Assembly (NCBI GenBank): GCA_963920575.1
Contig: OY986968.1
Coordinates: forward strand, 21,458,129 to 21,522,128
DNA length: 64,000 bases
Direction of reading: 5' to 3'
Origin: Narthecium ossifragum
Lineage: Eukaryota > Streptophyta > Magnoliopsida > Dioscoreales > Nartheciaceae
Shown: positions 32,233 to 45,527 of the stretch, piece by piece
Position numbering within the stretch: position 1 is the first letter of the stretch
Layout: the number at the start of each line of letters is the position of its first letter
Notes under the pieces: generated by a model
What the model saw: the letters and a program-made list of their open reading frames with translations, nothing else
Databases searched by the model: none
Told to the model about the DNA's origin: nothing
Program-made: the position numbers and the translations under genes

Positions 32233-32432
32233 NNNNNNNNNNNNNNNNNNNNNNNNNNNNNNNNNNNNNNNNNNNNNNNNNNNNNNNNNNNNNNNNNNNN
32301 NNNNNNNNNNNNNNNNNNNNNNNNNNNNNNNNNNNNNNNNNNNNNNNNNNNNNNNNNNNNNNNNNNNNNNNNNNNNNNNNNNNNNNNNNNNNNNNNNNNN
32401 NNNNNNNNNNNNNNNNNNNNNNNNNNNNNNNN
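32233..32432. other. Assembly gap (200 N)
   Basis: Exactly 200 N, preceded by a C-run. A round gap length usually marks an unknown true size. It truncates the mTERF-like locus. Confidence 0.99.
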
Positions 32433-32975
32433 AAAGCCCGAAGCTACCACTCATGAAAAAAAAACTAGAATATAACGAAAAATCAGATAAATGTTGCAAA
32501 ATAAACAGGGGATCAGATAGGAGGGGATTAGCCATCAAGAAACGAAAACCAACACATGAATCAAGAGGACTCGTTAAATGGAGAGCAAAAAAATCAGGAT
32601 CAACCAATATAAAGGGATCAAGCAATATAAGGGGATCAAGCAATTGTGATAAAAATCTATGCATAAAATTAGGAGCTCTCGTTACATGGAGAGCGGAAAA
32701 TATCATATGATGAGGATCAGGTAGTAGGAAGACCTTAGCTGGATGAGCTCCTCATATCTTCTCTCGTATTGAGATCAAAAACAGTAGGGCCACAACTCCT
32801 AGAGCACCGGCGACGATGAGGAAGAAGGGCAGAGAGGAACGGATGATCGCAACCCAGGGAGATCCAAGTATGTCACGTCCCGTGGTCTCTTGTCCAGCTG
32901 AAGTCCCGTGGTCTCTTGACAGCGCCGGTGAGGAAGAAGGGCGGCCGCTTGAGGTTGGAGGAGAGGATCTCGTGG
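32433..32975. other. Unassigned sequence right of the gap
   Basis: No recognisable protein. A short GGATCA-AGCAATATAAG duplication lies at about 32615-32640. The sequence does not continue the mTERF frame. Confidence 0.4.
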
Positions 32976-32979
32976 TCTC

Positions 32980-33480
32980 TCGACGGTCAGCGGAATGAGA
33001 GAACATGGGGAGGAAGAAACCCTAGATCTAGTGGTGAAGGATGGAGGAGGAAGAGCCCATCACAACGGAACTCATGATGGCGGTGAGGAAGAAGAGCAGA
33101 GAGGATCTCCATGTATCTCAACGACCGGCGGAATGAGAGAAATAGGGGAGGAAAACCTAGATCTAATGAGGAAGATTGCGAGACATTACGACTAGGGTCC
33201 TCCACTGATTGTCGCGTAGGATTAAGAGAGGATCTCGCGGTCTCTTGACAGTTGGCGTAGCGAGAGAACCAAGGGAGGAAGAAACCCTAGATCTTGTGGT
33301 GATGGATAGAGGAGGAAGAGCCCATCGCAATGGAACTCATGGTGGCGGTGAGGAAGAAGGCATAGAGGATCTCTAGGTATTTCGACGACCGATAGAATGA
33401 GAGAAATAGGGGAGGAAAACCTAGATTTGGTGAGGAAGATCGCGAGACATGGCGGCTAGGGTCCTCCGCTGGGTTTTGCG
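32980..33480. repeat. Tandem repeat, four units of alternating 138/126 bp
   Basis: GAATGAGAGAA-type anchors occur at about 32993, 33131, 33257 and 33395. Alternate units match best, giving a higher-order period of about 264 bp. Each unit carries AGGAAGAAACCCTAGATCT or AGGAAAACCTAGATTT and GAGGAAGA text. Short frames on both strands are not believed. Confidence 0.8.
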
Positions 33481-34510
33481 TGAGATCGAAGTGGCTTTCA
33501 AGGCTAGAAAAGAGGGATGCTAGAAAAGTGGGCTGAAATGTGTTTCTGTCCATATTTTCGACAGAAACATTTGGCAGGAAATAGGGTGTTTTGGAGTGGG
33601 CCTGGACTGGAATGAAGTCCATTCTAGTGAAATAAACACCCCAACAACTGGAACGTCGCTCCATTCGAGTTAATTTTCCGGTAAAACAATCACCACTTTA
33701 CTTAAAGTGCATTTTAGTTTTTTTTCTTTAAAGTAGTTAAGGGCTAAGATCGAACAAACAAGTGCTAATGCCACTATTGCAATATCTAGTCTATGCTCTT
33801 ATTTCACTCAAAAATACATGGACATTTTTACTAAGAAGAAATTGCTTATTGTTAGATTTCGGCCCGAGACATTTTTTTTCCCCACGTAAAGAGGTTTAGC
33901 GATGTACGTGCTATGTGCACTTTAATCTACTTAAACCTCTGGGTCTGAATATTTTGGATCATTAACTAACATCCTACATAGCTAAAAAGCCGAAAGCTCA
34001 AGAACCTAAGTACACAGACACTCATAAATTAATTAAATAAACGAGTTCAAATTATTCCCCCCCTCATAATGCGTGCAAACACATAAGCCAAACCAGATTC
34101 CAATCTCAACGAAAGATCTTAGACTAGATAAATTTTGAACCACGGCTACCCTATTTTAAGTTTTTAACCGCCAAGCTTTAACGGGTCGGATCTTTTCTTG
34201 AATCGATTTCGGGGCTCCATTAACAATTGTACTTCCATCATTAGTAAGGGAATCTAGTGGGTCCCATCCTTGTCAGGTTCCCCAACCGTGCCCATCCAAT
34301 CGCCCGTCCATCCATCCAACGAGGCGGTCCCATCTGGTTCGTTACCTCCGCTGCCGTCCATAATGCCTCGAGATCAGATGACCCGACCGGCCCGGTCCCC
34401 AGGAACGCACGTGGCTTTAGGGCGTCTCCTAATCTTCTCGAGTGTCGTCGTCATCACCGCCGTGTTGGTAAAAACGAAGGGGCGGCCTTCTCACCCTCTA
34501 ATCATACCCC
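33481..34510. other. Intergenic, no gene seen
   Basis: Mixed AT-rich sequence. Overlapping 90-95 codon frames at 34257-34557 have no recognised domain and are probably chance openings in GC-rich promoter DNA. Confidence 0.4.
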
Positions 34511-34516
34511 ACCCTA

Positions 34517-34526
34517 TTTATATAAT
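34517..34526 (+). promoter_or_regulatory. Possible TATA box of the STICHEL-like gene
   Basis: TTTATATAAT lies about 1 kb before the start codon. The leader between contains a plausible intron with donor CAG|GTGCGT near 34953 and acceptor TGATGCAG near 35304. This is inferred from consensus only. Confidence 0.3.
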
Positions 34527-35505
34527 TAAACTAATATCCTTTCTAACAAATTTATAGGAAAAAATATCGATTATTGTTGAAATTAAATGAATTTTGCAAT
34601 TTCCAGAAAAGAATATAGAAAAATCTTTAGAGAGAGGAGAAATAATAATAATAAAACCCTATCCTAATTCCTAAAAAAAATGCCTAGGCTTATGCTCCTG
34701 TATTATGTTGGAGCGAGCACCTCCTGCACCGGCCAGAGAGAGTACACCGAGGCAGGAGGCACCGCCCCTCCCTCTCTCGTCACTCCCTGCTTCCATTCCA
34801 CTCGAGAAGCGAAGCCTCCACGGCTTCTTCCATGTGAATCGTGTCAGGAGCGGAGGAGGAGAGGTATTAATGGAGGATAGGGGATCTGATCCGCTTGGCT
34901 CGGGCGGAGAAAGGTTTAAGCTTTCAGTGGTTTCGAAGCTCTTGCTGTGATTCAGGTGCGTTTCTTCATTAAATGCCACCTCTCTTACAACAATTTATGT
35001 GAATCACTTTGGGTTTGGTGTTTTGGGTTGAGAGATTTGGTGGTGGAGTTGGATTTGAGCCGCAAAAGGGTTAGTTTTTCCTTGTTTTTGTGCACAATTT
35101 GTAGGATTTTGTTGTTTTAGTGTTGGGTTGTTCTGATGGGAGGGAATCTTGTTGGTTTTCTTGGTTTTTTTTCTTAGCTTGTAATGGCCTGAGCTTCTGT
35201 GTTAGCTCTTTCTTGCTTCACTGCATCCTTAAATAGTAGCTAAGGTGGAACTAGTGTGCAAGATTCGACCTTTGATGTTGAAATGGTTGTTGATATGATG
35301 CAGGGAAGGTTTCAAGTTTCGTTTGGTCTATCTAGACCGTCTCTGTTTCAGAATTTGGTGGAATGGAATTGATTCTATAACATGTTTCAGCATTTCTTCG
35401 GCCGAGACCAACTATGGCACTTTGGAAATCTGAGGCTTGTGGCAAAGTTATAACTGGTATGTTTCCAGCCTGTTTTCGCCTGTTGATTCTTGTTAGGCTC
35501 CGATC

Positions 35506-38500
35506 ATGACCAGGGTAACCAGGGGTAACCATCCTAAAGATGATGGTAGTATCTCTAGTGATCACCACAAGCATGAATGCCAGGTTATCAGCGAACATCT
35601 CCGCAACCACGTCCATCTGACCAACTGCATCCACTTGAGAAACCACATGCATCGACAAAGTCCGGTCCTGGCTGAAAGGGACCTCATGAGAGACCTCATT
35701 GTCCTCCAGAGGTCGAGGTCTCTCAGAGATCCCTCCACCAGCCCACCATCATGGATCTCTCCTTCTATTGTGGGTACATTGGCTCGAAGACCAGCAAGGG
35801 ATGGTTCGGTCAATAGTGGGAGGAGATCGGTGGGCGCCGATCCTCAAAGGGAGATTGTTCGGTTATCTACAAGTTCACTACACGCTGCTAGTCTTGCCGC
35901 ATCAAAAGTCGCTGCTGCTGCTCAATCAAAAAATAAACACGACAATGGGGTTAGAGCTAATGTTCGTGAAATAAGCAAGGCAGAAGAGGCTGCTAGAAAG
36001 AACCGTGAGAGTAGTACTATGGCTTGCAGTGTCGATACTTCTAAGAGCTCAATGTCTCAAAAGATGGAAGCTAAAAATAAAAAGAGTTCTCGCAAGGGTA
36101 GTGAAGCATTCGATTTTCGCCTGAAATCCCTGTCAGAGCAGTTGGAAGAAATTCCAAGTCAAGCAGAGAATGAGAGCAGAAACATGTCTTACTTTTCTGA
36201 ACACACAAGGCATGCAAGAGAAGAGGTGATCCAGGAGGAGCTAGACGGAAGTGTGCGTGCCAAAGGCAGTGGCTTGAACAGGGTGAAGAGGCGAAAATTG
36301 AAAGGCAAGAGGAAAGGTCGAGGTCCCAAAGAAAAAAAACGGGATGGAGCTCAGAACAATCTATCTGTCACATCAAACTCATTTGCACTAGGTTCACTCA
36401 ATCAAAATTGTAACAAAGACGAAGGAGGTGAAGAGGATGTGGATATGGAGGGCTCTCAAGCACCAAGAAATGGATGTGGGATTCCTTGGAACTGGTCAAG
36501 AATTCATCACAGAGGCCGAACATTTATAGATATGGCAGGGAGGAGTTTGTCATGTGGGCGCTCTGATTCAAGGCTGAGGAAATCTGAAGGATCCGCTCAT
36601 CAAGGTCAAGGGGATTCTTCAAATATCCCGATCATGTCTGATCAATTAAGCTCGTCTGCAAACTCTGATTCTGAAGCACTACCATTGCTAGTTGAGCCAG
36701 CAGGATCTCAGGAAAGCATGGAGAATCCTTTTCTCACACAGGACTATTCTGGGGAGCTTGGGATTTTCGCAGACCAGGGCGTGAGGAATGAGAGAGACTC
36801 TGACATTGTATCTGAAGCTAGATCAGATAATCATCAGACATCCAGAGGTTACCTCAATGGTAGGCATCGAAGTTTGACCCAGAAATACATGCCAAGGACC
36901 TTCAAGGATCTTGTTGGACAAAACTTGGTAGTGCAAGCTCTTTCAAATGCTGCCTTTAGAAGAAAGGTTGGGTCGGTTTATGTTTTCTATGGACCCCATG
37001 GAACAGGGAAGACGTCCTGTGCTCGCGTGTTTGCTAAAGGTTTAAATTGTTTCTCTGTTGAACAACCCAAACCTTGTGATGTTTGTACTTCATGCATCTC
37101 ACACAATCTGGGAAAGAGTCAAAATGTATTGGAAGTGGGACCAGTTGGTAACTTTAGCTTTGAGGGAATTATGGATTTGCTGGATGGTGTGATGTTTTCT
37201 CCATTATCATCACAGTATAGTGTGTTCATAGTCGATGATTGTGATACTTTGACAGCTGATTCCTGGAGTGCCATCTCAAAGGTCATAGACAGAGCACCTC
37301 GGCATATGGTTGTTGTCCTTGTCAGTGAGAACCTTGACCATTTGCCTCACATAATCTTGTCCAGGTGCCAGAAGTTTTTTTTCCCAAAATTAAGGGATTC
37401 AGACATCATCTACACCTTGCAGTGGATTGCAACTAGTGAAGGCTTGGAAATTGACAGGGACGCACTGAAACTTATAGCATCACTGTCAGATGGATCCTTG
37501 AGAGATGCTGAGATGACTCTTGATCAATTGAGCTTGCTTGGACAGAGAATATCTCTTCCGCTAGTCCAAGAGCTTGTAAGTTGTTTATGACCCTAACTGT
37601 CCAATTCTCAGTAAGCTGCTTGAAACTTGCTAGTGGTATGGTTCCAGAATTTGTTTTTGATCTGTATTGATTTTAGCTGCTTATCTTGGTTTATATTATT
37701 TATACAACTCCCTTTTTGGTTTTCTATTTTCTGCTTATATTTGTGGCTGATTCTATCCTTTCAGCTTCTTAATTGTCTTCTTTTTGTGCTATTATACATG
37801 CATTTAAGTTGCTTTATATCAGAAAATACTTTTTTTCCCCGTGGATGTTTGTGGAAGAAGTTTGGCAGATTGTGTGTTCTTTCAAAACTGGACTTCAGGA
37901 AGCCAGCAGATTTTCTTGTTGAAGATTAGTTATATTCATCGCTTGCAAAAGAAGCCACAGAAACCAGAAGTAAAAGGGAATCACTATAGTGATCCAAAAG
38001 ATGAAAATTGATGGCACCAGTAACTGATTTAATTAAATCATCTCCAAGGCTAAAGGATTCAAAGTTGTTAATCGAGCTTTGTATTAGGAGCTTGTTAAAC
38101 AGTTTCCAAATGCTGTTGACATGTTTCTACTTTGATCAACTCCTCTTTAGTTTGTCTGAGATCCCTCTACAATAACATAGTATCTTTACTTCTCTAGGGC
38201 TCAAAACTTGTTTCTTCGTAGAAATCTAAACAAAGAGCTTTGCTTGTCTTTATGTGAATCATTACAGTTGCAAATATCCGCAAACTAACACTCAGGATAT
38301 TTTTGCATGACTTTTATCTAAAGCAGTACACTGGCAGATTTCAGCAATTTATATGTTTTCGGAACATATGTCAAATATGAGTCCGATTGTTTACAGGATA
38401 TTTGTTCTTGTCTCGCTGTGAAAGTTAGCTAATCAATTATAAACGCAGGACCTTGAGTCTTAGCATGTTGTTTGGGTCTGATGTTTTCTACTCCCTTTTC

Positions 38501-41500
38501 AGGTAGGTTTGGTATCTGATGAGAAACTGGTCGATCTGCTTGATTTGGCTCTATCTGCAGACACTGTGAACACTGTAAAGAGGTTAAGAGAGATTATGGA
38601 GGCTGGAGTGGAACCATTGGCACTAATGTCTCAACTTGCTACTATCATTACAGATATTCTTGCTGGCAGCTATATATTCACACGAGAAAGAAAACGTAGA
38701 AAGTTCTTCCGCCGGGAGACTTGTGAGTGAAAGCATACATCTGAGCTTGTTGCTTTAACTTTAGATGGCGACTCACTGGTTGCTAACTTGCTCGTAGCTT
38801 TTTGTTTACTCTGTTAAAGGAATATTTTTAAGTATGATCAAAATGCAGTTCATTTAGGATGCTTTTGTAAGCCTTATTTGTCAGCTGTCTTTTACCTGAT
38901 TAGTCTGCAGTTAGATATTTGCATAACTAGATCGCAATACCAACTTTTTATTTCAGTGTCCAAGGAGGACATGGAAAAATTGCGCCAGGCTTTGAAGACG
39001 TTATCTGAAGCAGAGAAGCAATTGAGGCTGTCAAATGACAAACTAACGTGGCTTACTGCTGCTCTACTTCAGCTTGCTCCAGATCACCAGTATATGTTGC
39101 CAAGTTCTTCCTCAGAAACTAGCTTAAATCAGAGTCCAGTGGTACTGAATAACATTAATGCTGGAGATGCCAGTAGGAACCATGGTGGTGCTTGGATTGA
39201 GATACCTAATGGTGATAGGGGCTTATTTAGAGGCATGGGACGAGAAAACATTGGCCCTGGAACTGTTAATGATGTAATGCATGGTAATGGTAAGGTGAGA
39301 AATCATATGAATGGCAAGAGACTCATTGGAGCAGCACATCCTCATGCAATATCTGCTGAAGCTGCTAACGTCGGGCTGCATGGTCATGGTAAAAACCAAA
39401 TGGACAATGAAAAGATATGGCATGCTGTGCTTGACAACATTCATGTACGCAAATTGAAAGAGTTTATGTCTGAAGAAGGAAAGCTGATTTCAGTAACTTT
39501 AGGCACTGGTAAGATCTTGAGTTCCATTGCCATTTATATTCTTTATCCTTCTACAAAACGACGTTGAAGGAAAAAAATTATACAACATACTTGTCGAAGT
39601 GCTTTTATGATTTATAATATACTCTATCATCTAAATTGCTATATCAATTGTTTCCTAAATTCAAATTCAAATCCATGCATTTGTTCCTTTTCCTCTCCAT
39701 GGCTAAGGTGCTGTGCTCTATTAATGGGAAGCAAGTTTTATATGTTTTTATTCGGATATCTGGTAGTTCCTGACGTTTTCTTGCTTCCATTTCTGGCATT
39801 CTTCCTACAGCTCCTACAGTAGAATTGATGTTCAGCTCACTAGCAACCAAAACCAAAGCTGAAAAGTTCAGGGGGCATATTTTACAAGCATTTGAATCTG
39901 TTCTCTGTTCTCCGGTAATTCTTGAACTAAGATGTGAATCCCAGAAAGATGTCAGACAAGGCCGAAATGTTTTACCTCCTGAGATTGGTATGTCTGAAAT
40001 GACAACAAAGCAAGGTTATGTTACCAATCAAAAGTCCATTTCATCAGGAACTGGAAATTCTATCAGAATGCTTCCAAACAATAGGATTGTTCGTGGATTT
40101 GGCTCATCTCAAACCGGATTGTCATTCTATGTTCCCGCTGAAAAGGGGAAAGGCGAGATTGATGAAATACTACCTTCTCACAAAGAGCTTGAGCATGTTG
40201 AACTATCAGATAACTCTGCAACTATTGACGGAAAGGAATCAGAAAATAGATGGCCAGGAGAAGCATCTTATCAGCGGCAATCGAGCTTGGTTTCCCTATC
40301 AGAAATGGATGGTAAAGAACAACCTCAGAGGCAAAGCTTAGTAAGAAGCAAAGTATCACTTGCCCATGTTATCCAGAAAGCGGAAGGTTGTGCACAGAGA
40401 GGTGGGTGGTCTCAACGGAAAGCTATATCAATAGCCGAGAAGCTTGAACAAGAGAACTTGTAAGTAGCATGTGGATGCCTTTTTTGTTGCTTTGATCCTC
40501 TGTTATAAGTACAGGATAGAAATAGTTATGAGGCTAGCTACCTAAATCTCTTTCTGGAAGATTGATGCACTTCAACTAAGCTTGGCTGGTTTATGTTTAT
40601 GCCCAAACAAGTAGGTTCAAGCTCTGAATTATTGATGATTGTTGGTGTTCACATATATCTGATGAGAGAACTTTTCAAATATCTTGCATTTCAAAGAGTA
40701 ATGATTGCAAAACTAGCTAAAAATTGCTTTATCAAAGATCTGAGAAAGTCCTCAAAATGCAGCCAACATAGATGCCAGCTTTATGCACTGAAATGGAATA
40801 TGATGCTTGGTTTTTATCATCTCCACAATATTTTGTTATGTAATTCTTGCAGTAAGGTCATCATGACTTCTTTTTCTTTGCCCTATAGGTGGTTGGAACC
40901 TAGATCAAGAACTTTACTCTGCTGGAAAGCTTCTAGAGTTGCTCGGGGGAAGGTAATCATTAAAATAATTACTGTTTTCCATTTGGTAATTTTCAGGAAT
41001 AACTTTCTCTTCAGCTTGAAATTTTCTTAAATTGATAGAAGAGAGCGCTTCCTGAACATTAGACTCTGAGCTCCTCTTTGAGTCAATAAGAGCTAAATAA
41101 ACGCATATGCTAAGCTGCTTGCTTTTCTATGTTGGCTTTTAATCATAAAGAGAGTGATGCCCTTGTTTCAATTGGTTCTTATTATCCTCTTTATGAGAAA
41201 TCCATTCCTTTTGCAATGATGTAAAGAAAAAGAAGCACCTGGTAATACATGTTAAATGAAACTTGTAAATTAATACAGGCCATGTTTCACATGGATGTGT
41301 TATGTCAAACGTTGAAGTATGACCCATGTTTGTAAGATGACTTTATAGAACACTTGATGTTCACAAGAGCTATAATTTTATATTTCTAGTTTGCAGCCCA
41401 ATAATTAGATATTGCTTGAATGCTAGAGATAAGAAAAAGCACTCATGTTTTGCACATTTTACTTATCTGTCTCCTGTACATTCCAATTCCTCTCAATTCC

Positions 41501-42018
41501 ATGGCAATCTTCATTCATTTTCTGGTACCACCTCTATGATCCTACGCCAGATGTTTTGCTTCTTTAATGATATGGGAGTGGTTTTGTTTGCCACAAAGAT
41601 CGTGGATATGGATGGATGCCTTGTCAGCTTGGATCTGACATTTTGGAAAACTGTGTAGGTTAGAACTCATGTGGATAGAAGGGAAGAAACTGTAGGTAGA
41701 GAAGACACAAGGAAAACTATACCTCCTACTTCTGTATGCTGTTCTGATTGTATAGGTGCACAGGCAATTTTTGGCATACTCAGCTCCCACAAAATTGTTG
41801 CCACTACCCAACTGACTGAAACCAAGCCTTCCCAAACAAATTCCAGTTGCCGGGGGGCTGCCAAGTTGAAAAGTGTAGAAGAAGGTTGTGATTGTCATTT
41901 GATGTTAATCGAGTCCCAGTCTGAGGTTGTAGGAGTGCGTTCCTGTGATACAGGACAATGGAGCTCAGTGGACAGATTGAATTCTCCACGATTCCTTATG
42001 ACCAATGAGACTAGATGA
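35506..42018 (+). CDS. STICHEL-like protein (DNA polymerase III gamma/tau-like AAA domain)
   Basis: Plant-specific STICHEL family; Arabidopsis STICHEL controls trichome branching, while the STICHEL-like members are less well understood. Exons: 35506-37575, 38503-38722, 38957-39508, 39811-40459, 40889-40952, 41659-42018. They total 3915 bp (1304 residues plus stop), and every junction is GT-AG and keeps frame. The N-terminus (HLRNHVHLTNCIHLRNHMH, then LQRSRSLRDPSTSPPSW) is typical of STICHEL-like members and supports ATG 35506. A Lys/Arg-rich stretch (KRRKLKGKRKGRGPKEKKR) near residue 260 is a likely nuclear signal. The ATPase core starts at QKYMPRTFKDLVGQ. It has Walker A GPHGTGKTS, a CDVC..C zinc motif, Walker B VFIVDDCD, and LSRCQKF-SDGSLRDAEMTLDQL sensor regions. 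A possible coiled coil follows (KEDMEKLRQALKTLSEAEKQL). Exon 6 is less certain because the family C-terminus is usually shorter and more basic. Confidence 0.93.
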
Positions 42019-42609
42019 AATAAACTCCTCTATAATTAATGTTGATTATTGATATTTCTTTGCATGTATGTTGAAACTGTTCATGTGTTTTGATAGAAAC
42101 TCGATTTTACCCAAGAAGTTCTCCATCTTGATCCATTTTCATGTGCTTTGTATAGCTCTCACGTTGGAGAATCAGAACAAAGAAACCACAATCCATTTTG
42201 AAGTTTGTTGCATGCGGAAGATGTATATCTGCCAGATCTCCAAGGTGATTTTCTTTTTGCATTTAAATTTTTTTAGCGGTAGGCTAGGTTCTTCAGGTTG
42301 TAGCCGTCTTACATGGCAATTCATTCCGCCTTTTTCATGTTGTTTTTGAAGTTAAGAGAAAGTTGTACATTGATAAAAGTATGCATTGAATGAAGGTAAT
42401 TGTTTATGATACCTGTTGATTCTCTCCTTTATAAGATCACATAATAGCTTGATTTTGGTAGTCATGCCTAGAGGAATCAACAACATTAATTAACTCCTGG
42501 TTTAGGTTACCAATGTTGGAGTAATGCATCAATTAAAATCGAAGTATGTGATGAATATGTGCACACTAACTTCAAGAGTAAATAGTACTTGGTGCATAAC
42601 AATACACAC
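42019..42609. other. STICHEL-like 3' flank
   Basis: Probable 3' untranslated region and spacer; AATAAA-like text is not clear. Nothing else is seen before the Harbinger TIR. Confidence 0.4.
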
Positions 42610-42839
42610 TAAGGGGGTGTTTGGTTGCTTGCATCAGTTGATGCATTGATACAGAAATAAGTGTTTGACTGATTGTATCAACTGGTGCCGTATTAGCTCG
42701 TTTTATGTTTGATTAGTATGTATTGCATCAGTTGATAAAATTGTTTGATCCAATACTTTGTTTGGTTGGTATGTATTGCATTGGTTAGAATCACCCCCTA
42801 TATCCCTTGGTGAGATTACCCCCACTCTTAAAACCCAAG

Positions 42840-43195
42840 TAGATTGGGATCGACCCCAACTATAGATCTGGAGGTTTCTAGAGGCTGGGATCGATCCCCT
42901 GTACAAAGCTGAAAAAAGGCTCTGGAAAGGACTTTCGGATCGATCTGTTTGGATCCAACAAGGCTTCGGATTAATCCAACCAAGCCTCGGATCAATCTAC
43001 TGTACAAGGCTGAAAAAGGGTCTCTAGGAAGGGTTTTGGGATCGATCCACACAAGTTTGGATTGATCCAGATACAGTCAGGATCGATCCGAACAGGTCTT
43101 GGATCGATCCACTGTTTAGAGCCCAGGATGGATCTCTGATGGCATGTTTGGATTGATCTAGAATGAGCTTGGATCGATCCCAAGGTTGTTAATTC
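42840..43195. repeat. GGATCGATCC array inside the Harbinger element
   Basis: Six exact GGATCGATC motifs plus degenerate GGATTGATCC/GGATCAATC copies in about 350 bp. A unit of about 112 bp (CTGTACAA(A/G)GCTGAAAAA...GGATCGATC) is repeated. The same decamer array occurs in the LTR at 16690-16985. Confidence 0.8.
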
Positions 43196-43733
43196 CACTT
43201 TTTATGCATCTTTTGCGATTTTTGCAGCAGCTGATGAAAGAAACATAATATATTTCAAAGAGGTGTTTCAAGGATAAGCAATAGCAAATAGTTTTCCTTT
43301 TTTTCAATGTTAAGTTAGTGAGCCTAGTTCCAAACTAGATCTACATCCCCCTGCAATAGCCAGAGGCACATTTGAAGAATAGATGTAAATTGCTTCAGCA
43401 AGATATTTGAAGTCCCAAGTGAGAACAACCTACTCATCACCCAGGAAGGCTTAAGCACATTTGAAGAATAGATGCAAATTCCTGCTTGTAACAATACAAC
43501 AATTTGGAAGCTACTAGTGTTGATACAAAGTTCAAAAGATAACATAGAAGTATATATAAACTAGTATATATAAGCTATTAGTGTTGTTGCGATTACACAA
43601 TTGCAACAATACAATAATTTGGAATTTAACAAGCCAAACTCTGTTGCAATCATACATAGTAGCAGCATCACATCCAAAATGTCAATGTTAAACGATCTCA
43701 AGTCTCGAATATTAATAAAGAAACATTGTTTCA

Positions 43734-44842
43734 TTAAAAGAACCATATCTCTAGTAGCCTAAGAAGCATGGGATTCTGACCGGACATCTCGTATGCCCAC
43801 TCCCCGCCATCGTCAAATCTGGTAATGTTGGCAATAAACTTGTCAAGCCAAAACACCCTCAATCGGACCGACTTAGCCATGAAACCTTTAGCATTAATGT
43901 TCGCCTTGAGGAGATGATCATATGCCTCGGCAAGATTTTCCTGATTGTAGCATTTCCCATATTTTTCAAGACTCATAACTTCTCTATAGAGATCATCAAC
44001 AAATTGGCACGTCTTCGAAGGCTTGAATGAATTGGCTACTTTGTCTACAACTATAGTGACCTTCTCAAGTGACTCCATAGCTATAGCATCCAAATCAATG
44101 CTCTTCTTCTCCTTCTTCTTTGAACGCATGGAATCATTCTTGGCATTGGGTAGATCCAGGATTTAGTACGTTATGAATGTCATTTTCATCAAGTGGGTCA
44201 CTAGGGCCAAGATCTTCCACAAATGGGGCAGTAGAATCCATAGAAAGTTGTGACAAGGTAGGGGGATCACAAAAAAATTCTTGCAAACTGCCCCCTTGCT
44301 TGCTCCCATCCATAAACAATAGTCAAGCTGTCGTAGTCATCGATAGGCTTGTTGGCATAGGGGGCATCTTTTGGGTTTGCCTACGAATGAGAAAGCATAT
44401 TCTAAGAAAATACATGTGTTTATTCTAAACAATATTGATAGCTTAAACAAAAAAAGGCAATGTATACCATCAAGTATGTTGCTGCCACCTCATCATCCAA
44501 CACAATCTTCTTCTCAGCTTCGATCCAATTAGCGCAGCTTAACTTCTTGACTCTTTGAATCGCTTTCCATATATTCCTTAGGTGTCTAAGATGGTAGTTA
44601 ATATTCACCTCCGTCAATTCATGCCTTAAGGGAAACTTCCCGCATAGCGCTTTGGATGCAGCGGTAAGGGCGGGGGACTTGAAATGATTTTTCACCTTCA
44701 TACCCATTTCAGCCTGTGCTGCTAAAGTACTTAGTAGTACTTTATCCATCACGACCGTCCATTTCAACAATGTCTTGCCTTTACCTTTTACTTTCTCGAT
44801 TTCGGTAGGGCTTACAATCTCTTCCACTTGGTCTAGGTTCAT
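43734..44842 (-). pseudogene. Harbinger ORF1, Myb/SANT-like DNA-binding protein
   Basis: Exon one (44842 to about 44465) encodes a Myb/SANT-like domain: LLKWTVVMDKVLLSTLAAQ, then LRHLRNIWKAIQRVKKL and a DDEVAATYLM end. After a GT-AG intron (acceptor near 44384), exon two reads ANPKDAPYANKPIDDYDSL and YGWEQARGQFA, the usual continuation in plant PIF ORF1 proteins. A frameshift and stop follow near 44270, and again near 44130. The C-terminal helical part (43734-44129) is open for 131 codons. The family protein binds TIR ends and helps transposase nuclear entry. Confidence 0.88.
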
Positions 44843-45527
44843 GACCTATATAATTATTCAATAATAGCTAATCCATAACTTCGAATTCAAGACACGATAG
44901 AAAGCACACTTATAAAATAAGCAAATGTGTATAATTTTCCCTTATGAAGACACAAACTTATCTAATAGAAACACAATGTTCCCCTATAAAACATGCAATT
45001 AGGTACATGATAGCACACTTAAACACAACCATAACATGAAAACAAAGTTATTTGATAATACGTGAACGCTGCGACCACATCTCTTGTGCTATCATATCTC
45101 TTAAATCGGTCCACTCTCTAGCATCCTCCCTTACCTCTCTTTGAGACATGTTCGTAGGAATAGACATTGCTATCCATTCCTCCTCGGTTGGGACAACAAA
45201 ATCTCCACCATTGCATAAGATGTAGGCCAAAAAGCAGTTTGGTACCCTGTAGTTTCCATGTTTTACAGTTTAGTACCACGTACTTTTAAAATGATAAAAA
45301 CATACCCCAAGTTATAATAGTGTGCATTTTAGTACCAGCCAGCTAACTCCGTTAATGGCATTTGACGGAAAATCATTTTTTATGTTAATTTTGACCGGAT
45401 TAATCGATTTTGACCGGAAAATTATTTTTTTTAATGGCACTTTCATCTTCTCTCCTTCCCCGTTCCTTCCTCTCCTCCTTCCCCGTTCCTTGGCGGGATC
45501 AACCAAGTTGGACTTCGCCGGATCCTC

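Noticed and set aside
32043..32706. ORFs reading through the N gap
   Set aside because: The middle residues are unknown (X); the gap length is arbitrary, so frame continuity means nothing.
34257..34557. Two overlapping 90-95 codon ORFs upstream of the STICHEL-like gene
   Set aside because: No family match and they overlap in different frames; treated as promoter-region chance openings.
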